Positions 43,131-50,893 of a stretch of DNA of 64,000 nucleotides are shown piece by piece (position 1 is the stretch's first letter; every line of letters begins with the position of its first letter). The notes beneath the pieces are model-generated. The model did no database searches. It saw only the letters and a program-made list of their open reading frames with translations, and was not told the DNA's origin. This DNA comes from Streptomyces sp. STR69 (GTDB lineage Bacteria > Actinomycetota > Actinomycetes > Streptomycetales > Streptomycetaceae), in assembly GCF_024519455.1 (NCBI RefSeq), contig NZ_JALJRY010000026.1, positions 62,001 through 126,000 of the forward strand. The letters run 5' to 3'. The translations under genes and the position numbers were made by a program.

Positions 43131-43168
43131 GCGAGCAAAACGAGCACAACAGGCTCTTGCGAGCAAAA
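43131..43168. promoter_or_regulatory. Direct repeats before the ABC importer operon
   Basis: GCGAGCAAAA occurs at 43131-43140 and again at 43159-43168, 28 bases apart, with a related CGAGCACAAC between them. They lie in the divergent interval 43069-43227 and resemble tandem sites of a response regulator. Confidence 0.45.
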
Positions 43169-43227
43169 GAACGGCTTGCGCCCAGAAGACTGCTGCTGTG
43201 GTCCGGGCCACATCTACGGTCCCGGCC

Positions 43228-44043
43228 ATGAGCGCAGACACCAGCCCCGCCATCGAGCTGCGGGGCGCGAGCAAGACCTTCAGGACCCCGTCGGGGGGTC
43301 TGCACACGGCCGTACGGGGGCTTGATCTCACCGTCGGACGTGGCGAGTTCGTGGCGGTCGTGGGCCCCACGGGCTGCGGCAAGTCGACCACGCTGACCCT
43401 CGTCAGCGGCCTGGAAGAGCCCTCCGAGGGCGATGTGCTGGTGGCCGGGGAGCCTGTCTCCGGCGTCGGCGACAAGGTCGGCTTCGTCTTCCAGCAGGAC
43501 GCCACCTTCCCCTGGCGAACAGTCCTGTCCAACGTCATGGCGGGCCCGCGCTTCCGTGGCGTACCGAAGGCGGAGGCCAGGGCGAAGGCGCGTGAGTGGC
43601 TGGCCCGGGTCGGGCTCTCCGCCTTCGAGGACCGCTATCCGCACCAGCTCTCCGGCGGTATGCGCAAGCGGGTCGCGCTCGCCGCGACCTTCGTCAACGA
43701 CCCCGAGATCCTGCTGATGGACGAGCCGTTCTCGGCGCTCGACGTGCAGACCCGGGCGCTGATGTCGGACGAGCTCCTGGAGCTGTGGGAGGGCACCGGC
43801 GCCTCGGTCGTCTTCGTCACCCACGACCTGGAGGAGTCCATCGCGCTGGCCGACAAGGTCGTCGTGATGACCGCCGGGCCGGCCACCGTGAAGCAGGTCT
43901 TCGACATCGACCTGCCGCGGCCCCGCAAGGTCGAATCCGTGCGCCTGGAGCCGCGGTTCATCGAGATCTACCGCGAGATCTGGGAGTCCCTCGGCGAAGA
44001 GGTCCGCATCACGCGGGAGAGGGGTGCGGCCAATGTCGCCTGA
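43228..44043 (+). CDS. ABC importer ATPase (SsuB/TauB/ThiZ-like)
   Basis: A 271-aa nucleotide-binding subunit. Walker A is GPTGCGKST, the Q-loop is in FVFQQDATFPWRTVLSNV, the signature is LSGGMRKRV, and Walker B is ILLMDEPFSALD, followed by THDLEE. The WRTVL.NV context is typical for taurine, nitrate and pyrimidine-precursor importers. Its end overlaps the permease start, so the three genes form an operon. The ATG at 43228 has no strong ribosome site. Confidence 0.92.
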   Translation: MSADTSPAIELRGASKTFRTPSGGLHTAVRGLDLTVGRGEFVAVVGPTGCGKSTTLTLVSGLEEPSEGDVLVAGEPVSGVGDKVGFVFQQDATFPWRTVLSNVMAGPRFRGVPKAEARAKAREWLARVGLSAFEDRYPHQLSGGMRKRVALAATFVNDPEILLMDEPFSALDVQTRALMSDELLELWEGTGASVVFVTHDLEESIALADKVVVMTAGPATVKQVFDIDLPRPRKVESVRLEPRFIEIYREIWESLGEEVRITRERGAANVA

Positions 44044-44911
44044 GGTCATGCCCGAGGACCGGGTCGTACCGACCGCGGTCGAGCCCGGCAGCAAGACGGA
44101 CCGCGCCCATTCACGCGCGCGTGCCGCCCGTAAACGCAAGCTCGGTGTCGGGGCGGCGAGAGTGCTGCTCCTGATCGCCGTCCTCGGTCTGTGGGAGGTG
44201 CTCTCCCGGGCCAAGGTCATCGATCCGTTCAACTTCTCGATGCCGTCGAAGATCTGGGACCAGATCTACACCTGGGTGATGCACGGGACCGCGCTCGGCT
44301 CCCTGGGGGAGCAGATCTGGTTCACGCTCCAGGAGGCGCTGCTGGGCTGGATCATCGGTGTCATCGCCGGTGTGGTGTTCGGTATTGCTTTGGGGCGGAT
44401 CACGTTGCTCGCCGACATTCTTGGTCCATACATCAAGGTGCTCAACTCCATACCGAGGATCGTCCTCGCCCCGATCTTCGTGATCTGGTTCGGGCTCGGA
44501 CCGGCCTCCAAGGTCGCGTCGGCCGTCGTACTCGTCTTCTTCCCGGTGTTCTTCAACGCCTTCCAGGGAGCCCGCGAGGTCGACCGCAACCTGGTCGCCA
44601 ACGCCCGCATCCTCGGCGCCAGCGACCGCAGGGTGACCCTTCAGGTGGTCATCCCGTCCGCCACCTCCTGGATCTTCACCAGCCTCCATGTCAGCTTCGG
44701 CTTCGCCCTCATCGGCGCGATCGTCGGCGAGTACATCGGCGCCACCAAGGGCATCGGCCTGCTCGTCGCGCAGTCCCAGGGCACCTTCAACGCGGCCGGT
44801 GTGTATGCCGCGATGGTGATCCTCGCGGTCGTCGCCCTCGTCGCCGAAGGGTTCCTCACCTTCGCCGAGAACCGCATCTTCCGCTGGAAGCCGTCGGGCT
44901 CCGACAGCTGA
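44033..44911 (+). CDS. ABC importer permease (SsuC/TauC/ThiX-like)
   Basis: A 292-aa membrane subunit with a polar N-terminal 45 residues and about six spans. The EAA-type cytoplasmic loop is visible (REVDRNLVANARILGASDRR), which contacts the ATPase. The family-typical segments ILGPYIKVLNSIPRIVLAPIFVIWFGLG and IGAIVGEYIGATKGIG are present. ATG 44033 follows GAGAGGGG inside the end of the ATPase gene; GTG 44024 is an alternative. It is translationally coupled to the ATPase. Confidence 0.92.
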   Translation: MSPEVMPEDRVVPTAVEPGSKTDRAHSRARAARKRKLGVGAARVLLLIAVLGLWEVLSRAKVIDPFNFSMPSKIWDQIYTWVMHGTALGSLGEQIWFTLQEALLGWIIGVIAGVVFGIALGRITLLADILGPYIKVLNSIPRIVLAPIFVIWFGLGPASKVASAVVLVFFPVFFNAFQGAREVDRNLVANARILGASDRRVTLQVVIPSATSWIFTSLHVSFGFALIGAIVGEYIGATKGIGLLVAQSQGTFNAAGVYAAMVILAVVALVAEGFLTFAENRIFRWKPSGSDS

Positions 44912-44986
44912 ACGGCCCCTCCTGGGGCCCCTGTTGAAGAGCCCCCTTCCTCCCCGCACCGCACCCTCACAAGGACGTGAACCGCC

Positions 44987-46048
44987 ATGCGCAAGACCGC
45001 CAGATACGCCGCCCTGGCCGCCTCGGGCCTGCTCGCCCTCTCCTCGCTCACCGCCTGTGCCAACGACGCGGCCAGCACCGCCTCCACCGGCTCCGGCGCC
45101 AAGGGCGACGGCAAGGGCGAGAAGGTCAAGATCATGGTCGGTGGCCTGGACAAGGTCATCTACCTGCCCGCGATGCTCACCCAGCGGCTCGGCTACTTCG
45201 ACGCCGAGGGCCTCGACGTCGAGCTGCTGAGCGAACCGGCCGGTGTCCAGGCCGAGACCGCGCTCGTCTCCGGGCAGGTCCAGGGAGCCGTCGGCTTCTA
45301 CGACCACACGCTCGATCTGCAGGTCAAGGGCAAGTCGGTCGAGTCCGTGGTGCAGTTCTCGCAGGCGCCCGGTGAGGTGGAGGTGGTGTCCACCAAGGCG
45401 GCCGGGAAGGTCAAGTCGCCCAAGGACTTCAAGGGCAAGAAGCTCGGTGTGACCGGCCTCGGCTCCTCCACCGACTTCCTCACCAAGTACCTCGCCGTCA
45501 AGAACGGCGTCAATGTCAGCGAGTGCACCCCGGTTGCCGTAGGCGCGGGACCGACGTTCGTCGCCGCGCTCCAACAGGGCTCCATCGACGCCGGCATGAC
45601 GACCGACCCGACCGTCGCGACGATCCTCGACAAGAAGGCCGGCACGATCCTCGTCGACATGCGGACGCCCGAGGGATCGCAGGCGGCGCTCGGTGGGCCG
45701 TACCCCTCGTCAAGTCTGTACATGCAGACGGACTGGGTGAACAGCCACAAGTCCACTGTGCAGAAGATGGTCAATGCATTCGTCAAGACGCTCAAATGGA
45801 TGTCCACCCACAGCGCCACCGAGATCGCCGACAAGATGCCCGCGGACTACTCCCAGGGCAACAAGAACCTCTACGCCACCGCGATCAAGAGCACGCTGCC
45901 GATGTTCACCAAGGACGGCGTGATGCCGGCCAACGGTCCGGAGACCGTCGAGAAGGTGCTCAAGGCGTTCAATCCCACCATCAAGAACGCCGACGTGGAC
46001 CTCGACAAGACGTACACGACCGAGTTCGTGAAGAACGCGACGGGCTGA
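44987..46048 (+). CDS. ABC importer substrate-binding lipoprotein (NMT1/SsuA-like)
   Basis: A 353-aa lipoprotein. The signal peptide ends in the lipobox LTAC with the lipidated Cys near residue 24. The body has the NMT1/THI5-like periplasmic-binding fold: KIMVGGLDKVIYLPAMLTQRLGYFDAEGLDVEL, QGAVGFYDHTLDLQVKGKSV, and GKKLGVTGLGSSTDF. It delivers a small substrate, such as a thiamine precursor, sulfonate or nitrate-like compound, to the permease. The family does not settle which. AAGGACGTGAA precedes the ATG. It is the last gene of the operon, only 12 bases from the convergent regulator. Confidence 0.92.
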   Translation: MRKTARYAALAASGLLALSSLTACANDAASTASTGSGAKGDGKGEKVKIMVGGLDKVIYLPAMLTQRLGYFDAEGLDVELLSEPAGVQAETALVSGQVQGAVGFYDHTLDLQVKGKSVESVVQFSQAPGEVEVVSTKAAGKVKSPKDFKGKKLGVTGLGSSTDFLTKYLAVKNGVNVSECTPVAVGAGPTFVAALQQGSIDAGMTTDPTVATILDKKAGTILVDMRTPEGSQAALGGPYPSSSLYMQTDWVNSHKSTVQKMVNAFVKTLKWMSTHSATEIADKMPADYSQGNKNLYATAIKSTLPMFTKDGVMPANGPETVEKVLKAFNPTIKNADVDLDKTYTTEFVKNATG

Positions 46049-46060
46049 CCGGCCGCGCCC

Positions 46061-46741
46061 TCAGACGCGGGTCGCCCACACGTAACGGTGTTCCGGGCGG
46101 CCCGCGTCGCCGTATTTGAGCGTCAGCCTGGCCCGTCCGGTGCGCTCCAGGAGCTTCAGATAGCGCTGGGCGGTCTGCCGGCTCACCCCGGTGCGGTCGG
46201 CGATCTCCTGGGCGGACAGGGGGCCTTCGGCGTTCATCAGGGACTGGCGCACGAGTTCCGCGGTCGTGGGGGAGTGCCCCTTGGGCAGCCCGGGCTCCGA
46301 CGGCGCGGACAGGGCGCCGAAGATGCGGTCCACCTCGGCCTGTTCGGCCTCGCCACCGCCGTCGAGGGTGCGGCGCAGTTCGGCGTACGCCTCCAGTTTG
46401 GCCCGCAGGCCCGCGAAGGCGAACGGCTTCACCAAATACTGCAGCGCGCCCTGCCGCATCGCCGCCTGCACGGTCGTCACGTCCCGGGCCGCCGTCACCA
46501 TGATGACGTCGCTCTGGTGGCCACGTCGGCGCATCTCCTGGACCACCGCGAGCCCGGTGTCGTCGGGCAGATAGTGGTCCAGCAGCACCAGGTCCAGCCG
46601 GGGCAGCGTCTCCAGTCTGTTCAGCGCTTCGGCGGCGCTGTGCGCCTCGGCCGCGACATGGAAGCCCGGCACCTTCTCGACGTAGGCGGCGTTGACCCGT
46701 GCGACCCGGGTGTCGTCGTCGACGACCAGGACCTCGATCAT
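46061..46741 (-). CDS. CitB/DcuR-type response regulator, with kinase
   Basis: A 226-aa regulator. The receiver has D55 (LVLLDHYLPDD), and the C-terminal winged helix includes LSAQEIADRTGVSRQTAQRYLKLLERTGRARLTL. It is highly similar to the orphan regulator at 42376-43068. Its ATG overlaps the TGA of the kinase gene by four bases, so they are coupled. It is convergent with the ABC importer. In this class targets are often transporters for organic acids or other small carbon compounds, making the neighbouring importer a likely target. Confidence 0.93.
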   Translation of the reverse strand: MIEVLVVDDDTRVARVNAAYVEKVPGFHVAAEAHSAAEALNRLETLPRLDLVLLDHYLPDDTGLAVVQEMRRRGHQSDVIMVTAARDVTTVQAAMRQGALQYLVKPFAFAGLRAKLEAYAELRRTLDGGGEAEQAEVDRIFGALSAPSEPGLPKGHSPTTAELVRQSLMNAEGPLSAQEIADRTGVSRQTAQRYLKLLERTGRARLTLKYGDAGRPEHRYVWATRV

Positions 46742-48408
46742 CGGGAGTCCTCCTCGGTGACAGGCTCCGCTGGGGCGGTGAGAGCGGGTTCCAGGTCCGG
46801 TTCGGTCAGCGCCTCGGGCAGCACGACCACGAACTCCGCGCCCCCGCCGAATGCCTCCGTCACCACCGCGCTGCCGCCCTGCCGTTCGGCGAGCCGACGC
46901 ACCAGGGAGAGCCCGATTCCACGCTTGCCGTGGGCCGGTGGCTTCTTCGTGGACCATCCCTCCGTGAAGATCAACTCCCGTTGTTCCTCCGGGATTCCGG
47001 GTCCCGTGTCCCGCACTCGGAGCACTGCCGTCCGCCCTTCCGTCCGCAATTCGACCTCCACGCGTGCGTGCGGTGTGCCTCCGACGGCGTCGAGCGCGTT
47101 GTCCACCAGGTTGCCGACCACCGTGACCAACCCCCGTGGGTCGATCAGCCGGTCGGGCAGCCAGGTGCGGTCGGAGATCCACAGGGCGACGGCCCGCTCG
47201 GCCGCGACGGTCGCCTTGCCCACCAACAGGGCGGCGAGCAGGGGGTCCTGGATCTTCTCGGTGACCTGTTCGGCGGTGGCCCGGTGATCGCCGACCACCT
47301 CCCCGACGAAGTCCACGGCGTCGTCGTACATCTCCAGTTCGAGCAGCCCCAGGAGAGTGTGCATACGGTTGGCGTGTTCGTGGTCCTGGGCGCGCAGGGC
47401 GTCGATCAGGCCGTGTGTCGAGTCCAACTCCCGGCCGAGCTGCTCCAGTTCGGTGCGGTCGCGCAGGGTGGCGACGGCGCCCCCGTCGTCGGTGGGCATC
47501 CGGTTCGTGACCAGGACCCGCTGGCCCCGGACGGCGAGCAGATCGGTGCCGGTCACCCGGCCGGCCAGGACGTCGGTCGTACGCCCCTCGCCGAGCGCCT
47601 CGTCCAGGGACCGGCCGACCGCCTCGTCACCTATGCCCAGCAGCCGCCGTGCCTCGTCGTTCAGGAGCCGTATGTGGCCCGCGCGGTCCAGGGCGACGAC
47701 GCCCTCCCGGATGCCGTGCAGCATCGCCTCGCGCTCCGAGAGCAGCGCCGAGATGTCCGAGAAGGCAAGGTCCCGGGTCTGCCGCTGGACCCTCCGGGAG
47801 ACCAGCCAGGCCGCCAGCGCGCCGACAGCGAGAGCGCCCCCGGCGTACGCCAGCAGCCCCGGGATCGCGCCGATCAACTGTGCGCGCACACCGTCGTACT
47901 TGATGCCCACGGAGACGGCCCCGATGATCGTGCCGTCGGCGTCGCGCATGGGCACCTTGCCGCGGGCCGAACGGCCCAGGGTGCCCTTGTCGATCTCCTT
48001 GACCTCCTGACCGGCCAGCGGCTGACCGGGAGAGGTCGAGACGAACCGGCCGATCTCGCTCGGAGTCGTGTGCGACCAGCGCACGCCCCGCCAGTCCATC
48101 ACCACCACGTACTCGGCCTTGGTGGCCTTCCGAATCCGCTCCGCCTCCTTCTGCACGGGCCCGTCCGCGGTCGGAGGGGTGCTCTGGAGGTCCTTGATGA
48201 TCTGCGGCTGCTGCGCGGTGGTCTGGGCGATGGCCAGGGCGCGGTTCATCGCCTCCTGGTCCAGCTGCTTGCTCAGCGGCGCGAGGAACAGCCCGGTCGC
48301 CAGGACCGCGACTCCCGCGGCGATCGCCAGCTGCATCAGCAGCACCTGCGAGAACACCCGCCGCGGCAGCCCGAGGCGACGGCGGCGTGCGAGAGGGGTG
48401 GGGCTCAT
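46738..48408 (-). CDS. DcuS/CitA-type sensor histidine kinase
   Basis: A 556-aa kinase with the typical layout: TM1 (VLLMQLAIAAGVAVLATGLFL), an extracytoplasmic PASp sensor of about 130 residues (VVMDWRGVRWSHTTPSEIGRF, MRDADGTIIGAVSVGIKYDG), TM2 (IPGLLAYAGGALAVGALAAWLV), a cytoplasmic PAS domain, and a SPOB_a-like helix. The H-box is DHEHANRMHTLLGLLEL; the ATPase has NLVDNALDAVGG, DTGPGIPEE and GIGLSLVRRLAERQGG. Such kinases sense C4-dicarboxylates, citrate or related ligands. The start is ATG 48408, or GTG 48414. It sits upstream of and overlapping the response regulator. Confidence 0.92.
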   Translation of the reverse strand: MSPTPLARRRRLGLPRRVFSQVLLMQLAIAAGVAVLATGLFLAPLSKQLDQEAMNRALAIAQTTAQQPQIIKDLQSTPPTADGPVQKEAERIRKATKAEYVVVMDWRGVRWSHTTPSEIGRFVSTSPGQPLAGQEVKEIDKGTLGRSARGKVPMRDADGTIIGAVSVGIKYDGVRAQLIGAIPGLLAYAGGALAVGALAAWLVSRRVQRQTRDLAFSDISALLSEREAMLHGIREGVVALDRAGHIRLLNDEARRLLGIGDEAVGRSLDEALGEGRTTDVLAGRVTGTDLLAVRGQRVLVTNRMPTDDGGAVATLRDRTELEQLGRELDSTHGLIDALRAQDHEHANRMHTLLGLLELEMYDDAVDFVGEVVGDHRATAEQVTEKIQDPLLAALLVGKATVAAERAVALWISDRTWLPDRLIDPRGLVTVVGNLVDNALDAVGGTPHARVEVELRTEGRTAVLRVRDTGPGIPEEQRELIFTEGWSTKKPPAHGKRGIGLSLVRRLAERQGGSAVVTEAFGGGAEFVVVLPEALTEPDLEPALTAPAEPVTEEDSR

Positions 48409-48546
48409 ACCCACGAAGGTACGTGTCGGGACAGTGCCTGCCCTAGGGGTGTGGTGCGGATCTCTTGACCAATTCTTGGGGAAAGGAGCCTCCAGGAGAG
48501 GGCCGTTTCCCGAGGAAGCCGGTCAGGTGGCCCGGTGCCGGGCGAG

Positions 48547-49485
48547 TCAGCGCGCCGGCGCCGTCGTCAGCTCGCGCACCGCCACCACGTCCATCCGTGC
48601 CGGCGCACCGAGAACCGACGCCCCACAGCTCTCCGGCCGCGGTGGCAGCGAGGCGCCCTGGGCGACGATCACGCGCCAGTGGCGTCCGTCGGTGTGCGCG
48701 ACCGTCACCTCCCAGCGGGGTGCGCCGCCCTCCGTCCGTACGACACTCAGCGCGTCCGTCGCGTACTCGCCCGTTGCCCTCCGCACGGCCAGCTCCGCCG
48801 CCTGTCCGGGCCGCTCCCAGGCCGAGGCACCCCGGCAGCCCTCGACGACCACACGGCCCTCCTGGACGCCCTGCAGGATCTCCTTGACGGCATGGGCCTC
48901 GGCGCGCCCGTACGCGTAGCCGTACGGCAGGACGAGCACCGTCGGTGAGAAACGGTGACCACCCAGATGGGTGACCTCCCAGGCGCCCTCGACCCCGGAG
49001 GCCGCCAGTTCGGCGGCGAGCGGACGGCCCAGGAGCGCGCAGCAGCGGTCGCGCTTGCCGTTGGTGCAGACGAGCGCGAGCGGATCACCGGTGTGGGCCC
49101 GCCCGCCGAGCGCCGAGCCGAACGAGTGCGGGTCACCCGCGCCGAGGGCCGCGAAGTCGAGGTCGAGCAGCTGCCGCGGGTCGGTCGTCGTGGCGCTGTG
49201 CAGCCACGCGTTTCCGGGAACGGTGTGGGCCGCGTACACCTGGCGTACCCGTGACGGCGCCGGGTCGGCGTGCCGCCCGGGACGCCGGATGAGCGCGATC
49301 CGTACGCCCGTGTTCGTGGCCGCCGTTTCCAGGGCGCCCCCCAGCGCGGGGTCCAGGTGGCTCGAAGTGAGCGCTTTGGCACCCCAAGGACCGGGCTGTT
49401 CCAGCAGCAGCCACGTCGTCGCCGTGGCCGCGGTTCCGGAAATGGGCTCGTCGAGGTCCCGAGAGACGGTCGCGCACGTACTCAC
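48547..49485 (-). CDS. Sucrase/ferredoxin-like protein under iron control
   Basis: A 312-aa protein of the Suc_Fer-like family (thioredoxin-like [2Fe-2S] proteins). The N-terminal STCATVSRDLDEPISGTAATATTWLLLEQPGPWG and the Cys-rich CTNGKRDRCCALLG segment are typical, and LGGHRFSPTVLVLPYGYAYG is the conserved core. The cysteines fit a ferredoxin-type cluster. An iron box (DmdR/IdeR type) ends 3 bases upstream of the GTG at 49485, which also suggests a leaderless transcript. The setting implies a role under iron starvation, perhaps as a reductase for ferric siderophores; that role is inference. It ends 138 bases upstream of the kinase gene. Confidence 0.85.
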   Translation of the reverse strand: MSTCATVSRDLDEPISGTAATATTWLLLEQPGPWGAKALTSSHLDPALGGALETAATNTGVRIALIRRPGRHADPAPSRVRQVYAAHTVPGNAWLHSATTTDPRQLLDLDFAALGAGDPHSFGSALGGRAHTGDPLALVCTNGKRDRCCALLGRPLAAELAASGVEGAWEVTHLGGHRFSPTVLVLPYGYAYGRAEAHAVKEILQGVQEGRVVVEGCRGASAWERPGQAAELAVRRATGEYATDALSVVRTEGGAPRWEVTVAHTDGRHWRVIVAQGASLPPRPESCGASVLGAPARMDVVAVRELTTAPAR

Positions 49486-49487
49486 AG

Positions 49488-49502
49488 AGGTGAGCCTAAC
49501 CT
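49488..49502 (-). promoter_or_regulatory. Iron box (DmdR/IdeR type)
   Basis: On the minus strand the site reads AGGTTAGGCTCACCT, one mismatch from the palindromic iron-box core AGGTTAGSCTAACCT. It also contains TAGGCT, which could serve as a -10 for a start at the adjacent GTG. Confidence 0.85.
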
Positions 49503-49539
49503 GACTTGACTCGGGGCGACTTCCAGCCGGGCCAGTGTC

Positions 49540-50805
49540 CTACTCCGGTAGTGGTTGAGGCGGTTTCGGGCCGACGTAGTGGCCGCTGGGCCGCATTCGC
49601 AGCGGGCGCTCGCCGTACTCCTCCAGGGCGTGTGCGATCCAGCCCGCGGTCCGGGCGACCGCGAAGATCGTCTCGCCCGCGGTGGAGGGCATGCCCGAGG
49701 AGGCGGTGAGGACGGCGAGCGCCAGGTCGACGTTGGCGTGCAGCGGGGTGTGGCGGGCCGTGGTGGCGACGATGTCACGGGCCGCGGCGAGGGCGGGCCC
49801 GGCGCCGGGCACGTCCTTCAGGAGTGCGAAGAGGGTACGCGCGCGTGGGTCTTCGCCCGGGTAGAGCCGGTGGCCGAGTCCGGGGACACGACGGCCGGCC
49901 CGCAGTTCGTCGGCGACCACCGGGGCGGCGCTGCCCCGGTCGAGGACGTCGAGCAGCATCCGGTGCGCCAGGCCGCTGGCCGCTCCGTGCAGCGGGCCTT
50001 CGAGGACGCCCAGGCCGGAGGAGACGGCCGCGTAGGCGTGCGCGCGGGCCGAGGCGGCGACCCGCACCGCGAGGGTGGACGCGGCCAGGTCGTGGTCGAC
50101 GAGCAGGCCAAGTGCCGTGTCCAGGGCGCGCAGTGACGCCTCGTCAGCGGGATGTCCGCTCAGCCGTGCCCAGAGGCGGTGGGCGAGCGGACCCTCGTCG
50201 CGGTGGGTGCGCCGCACCGGTGGCAGGGCGGCGACGAGGGTGGGGATGAGGGTGCGTGCAGTGCCGAGCACGGCGTCCTCGGACAGGTCGAAGCGCAGCG
50301 GGTCCGCGGTCGCCGCCGAGATGGCCGCGACCCGCAACCGGTCGGTGGGGCCCGCGTGTTCGGGCAGTGCGTCGACGGCGCGGCGGGCGACGGCGACGGC
50401 CGCCTTGGGTGCGGTGAACGTGATCCCGGGACGCAACTCGCCGGTCCACAGCCACTCGGCGATCTCTTCGTAGGAGTGGCGCGCGGCCAGCTCGGTCGCG
50501 TCGACGCCTCTGAAGAAGTACCGGTCCTTCTCGATGAGCGTGATCCGGGTGCGTACGGACAACTCACCCCCGGAACCCGAACTCCCGTTGCTCTCCCGTC
50601 TGTTGCGCCGGGCGAGCGCTTCCACCTCCTTGGCGTCGAAGGTGCTGCCCCGGCCACCGGGCTCGCGCCTGCTGCCCAGCTGTCCGCGACTCACGTACGC
50701 GTACACGGTCTCGGGCTTCACGCCGAGCAGCTCGGCGGTCTCCTTGGTGCTCAGCCGTCGTTCGGGGTGACCGGGAGCGGTTTCTTGATCGCGCATGGGA
50801 GTCAC
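49540..50805 (-). CDS. Helix-turn-helix/citrate synthase fusion
   Basis: A 421-aa protein. Residues 17-67 are a MerR/excisionase-like winged helix-turn-helix (RLSTKETAELLGVKPETVYAYVSRGQLGSRREP). From about 90 onward the protein is a citrate synthase fold (ITLIEKDRYFFRGVDATELA). Active-site equivalents are H273 (PLHGAAS), H312 (GLGHRLY) and D360 (ANVDLAL), so catalysis is not excluded. GTG 50805 is preferred because GAGGAG lies 9-14 bases upstream on the minus strand; ATG 50796 and GTG 50814 are alternatives. It is divergent from a second citrate synthase homologue and the shared promoter is filled with inverted repeats. I infer a metabolite-sensing autoregulator. Confidence 0.85.
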   Translation of the reverse strand: MTPMRDQETAPGHPERRLSTKETAELLGVKPETVYAYVSRGQLGSRREPGGRGSTFDAKEVEALARRNRRESNGSSGSGGELSVRTRITLIEKDRYFFRGVDATELAARHSYEEIAEWLWTGELRPGITFTAPKAAVAVARRAVDALPEHAGPTDRLRVAAISAATADPLRFDLSEDAVLGTARTLIPTLVAALPPVRRTHRDEGPLAHRLWARLSGHPADEASLRALDTALGLLVDHDLAASTLAVRVAASARAHAYAAVSSGLGVLEGPLHGAASGLAHRMLLDVLDRGSAAPVVADELRAGRRVPGLGHRLYPGEDPRARTLFALLKDVPGAGPALAAARDIVATTARHTPLHANVDLALAVLTASSGMPSTAGETIFAVARTAGWIAHALEEYGERPLRMRPSGHYVGPKPPQPLPE

Positions 50806-50823
50806 CGTATCCACTCCTCATTG

Positions 50824-50878
50824 TATTGATTCAATCAATATTGACAGAGATTGAGTCAATCATGGACATTGAAATCAA
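50824..50878. promoter_or_regulatory. Operator array between divergent citrate synthase genes
   Basis: An AT-rich block contains several TTGA/TCAA inverted repeats. At 50824-50840 there is a perfect 17-bp palindrome with arms TATTGATT and AATCAATA. At 50849-50861 arms GATTGA and TCAATC flank one base. At 50869-50878 lies TTGA-AA-TCAA, and a TCAATATTGA palindrome lies at 50835-50844. The first two share the core ATTGA-N-TCAAT, 25 bases apart. Confidence 0.85.
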
Positions 50879-50893
50879 GTCCAGGGAGGAAAC

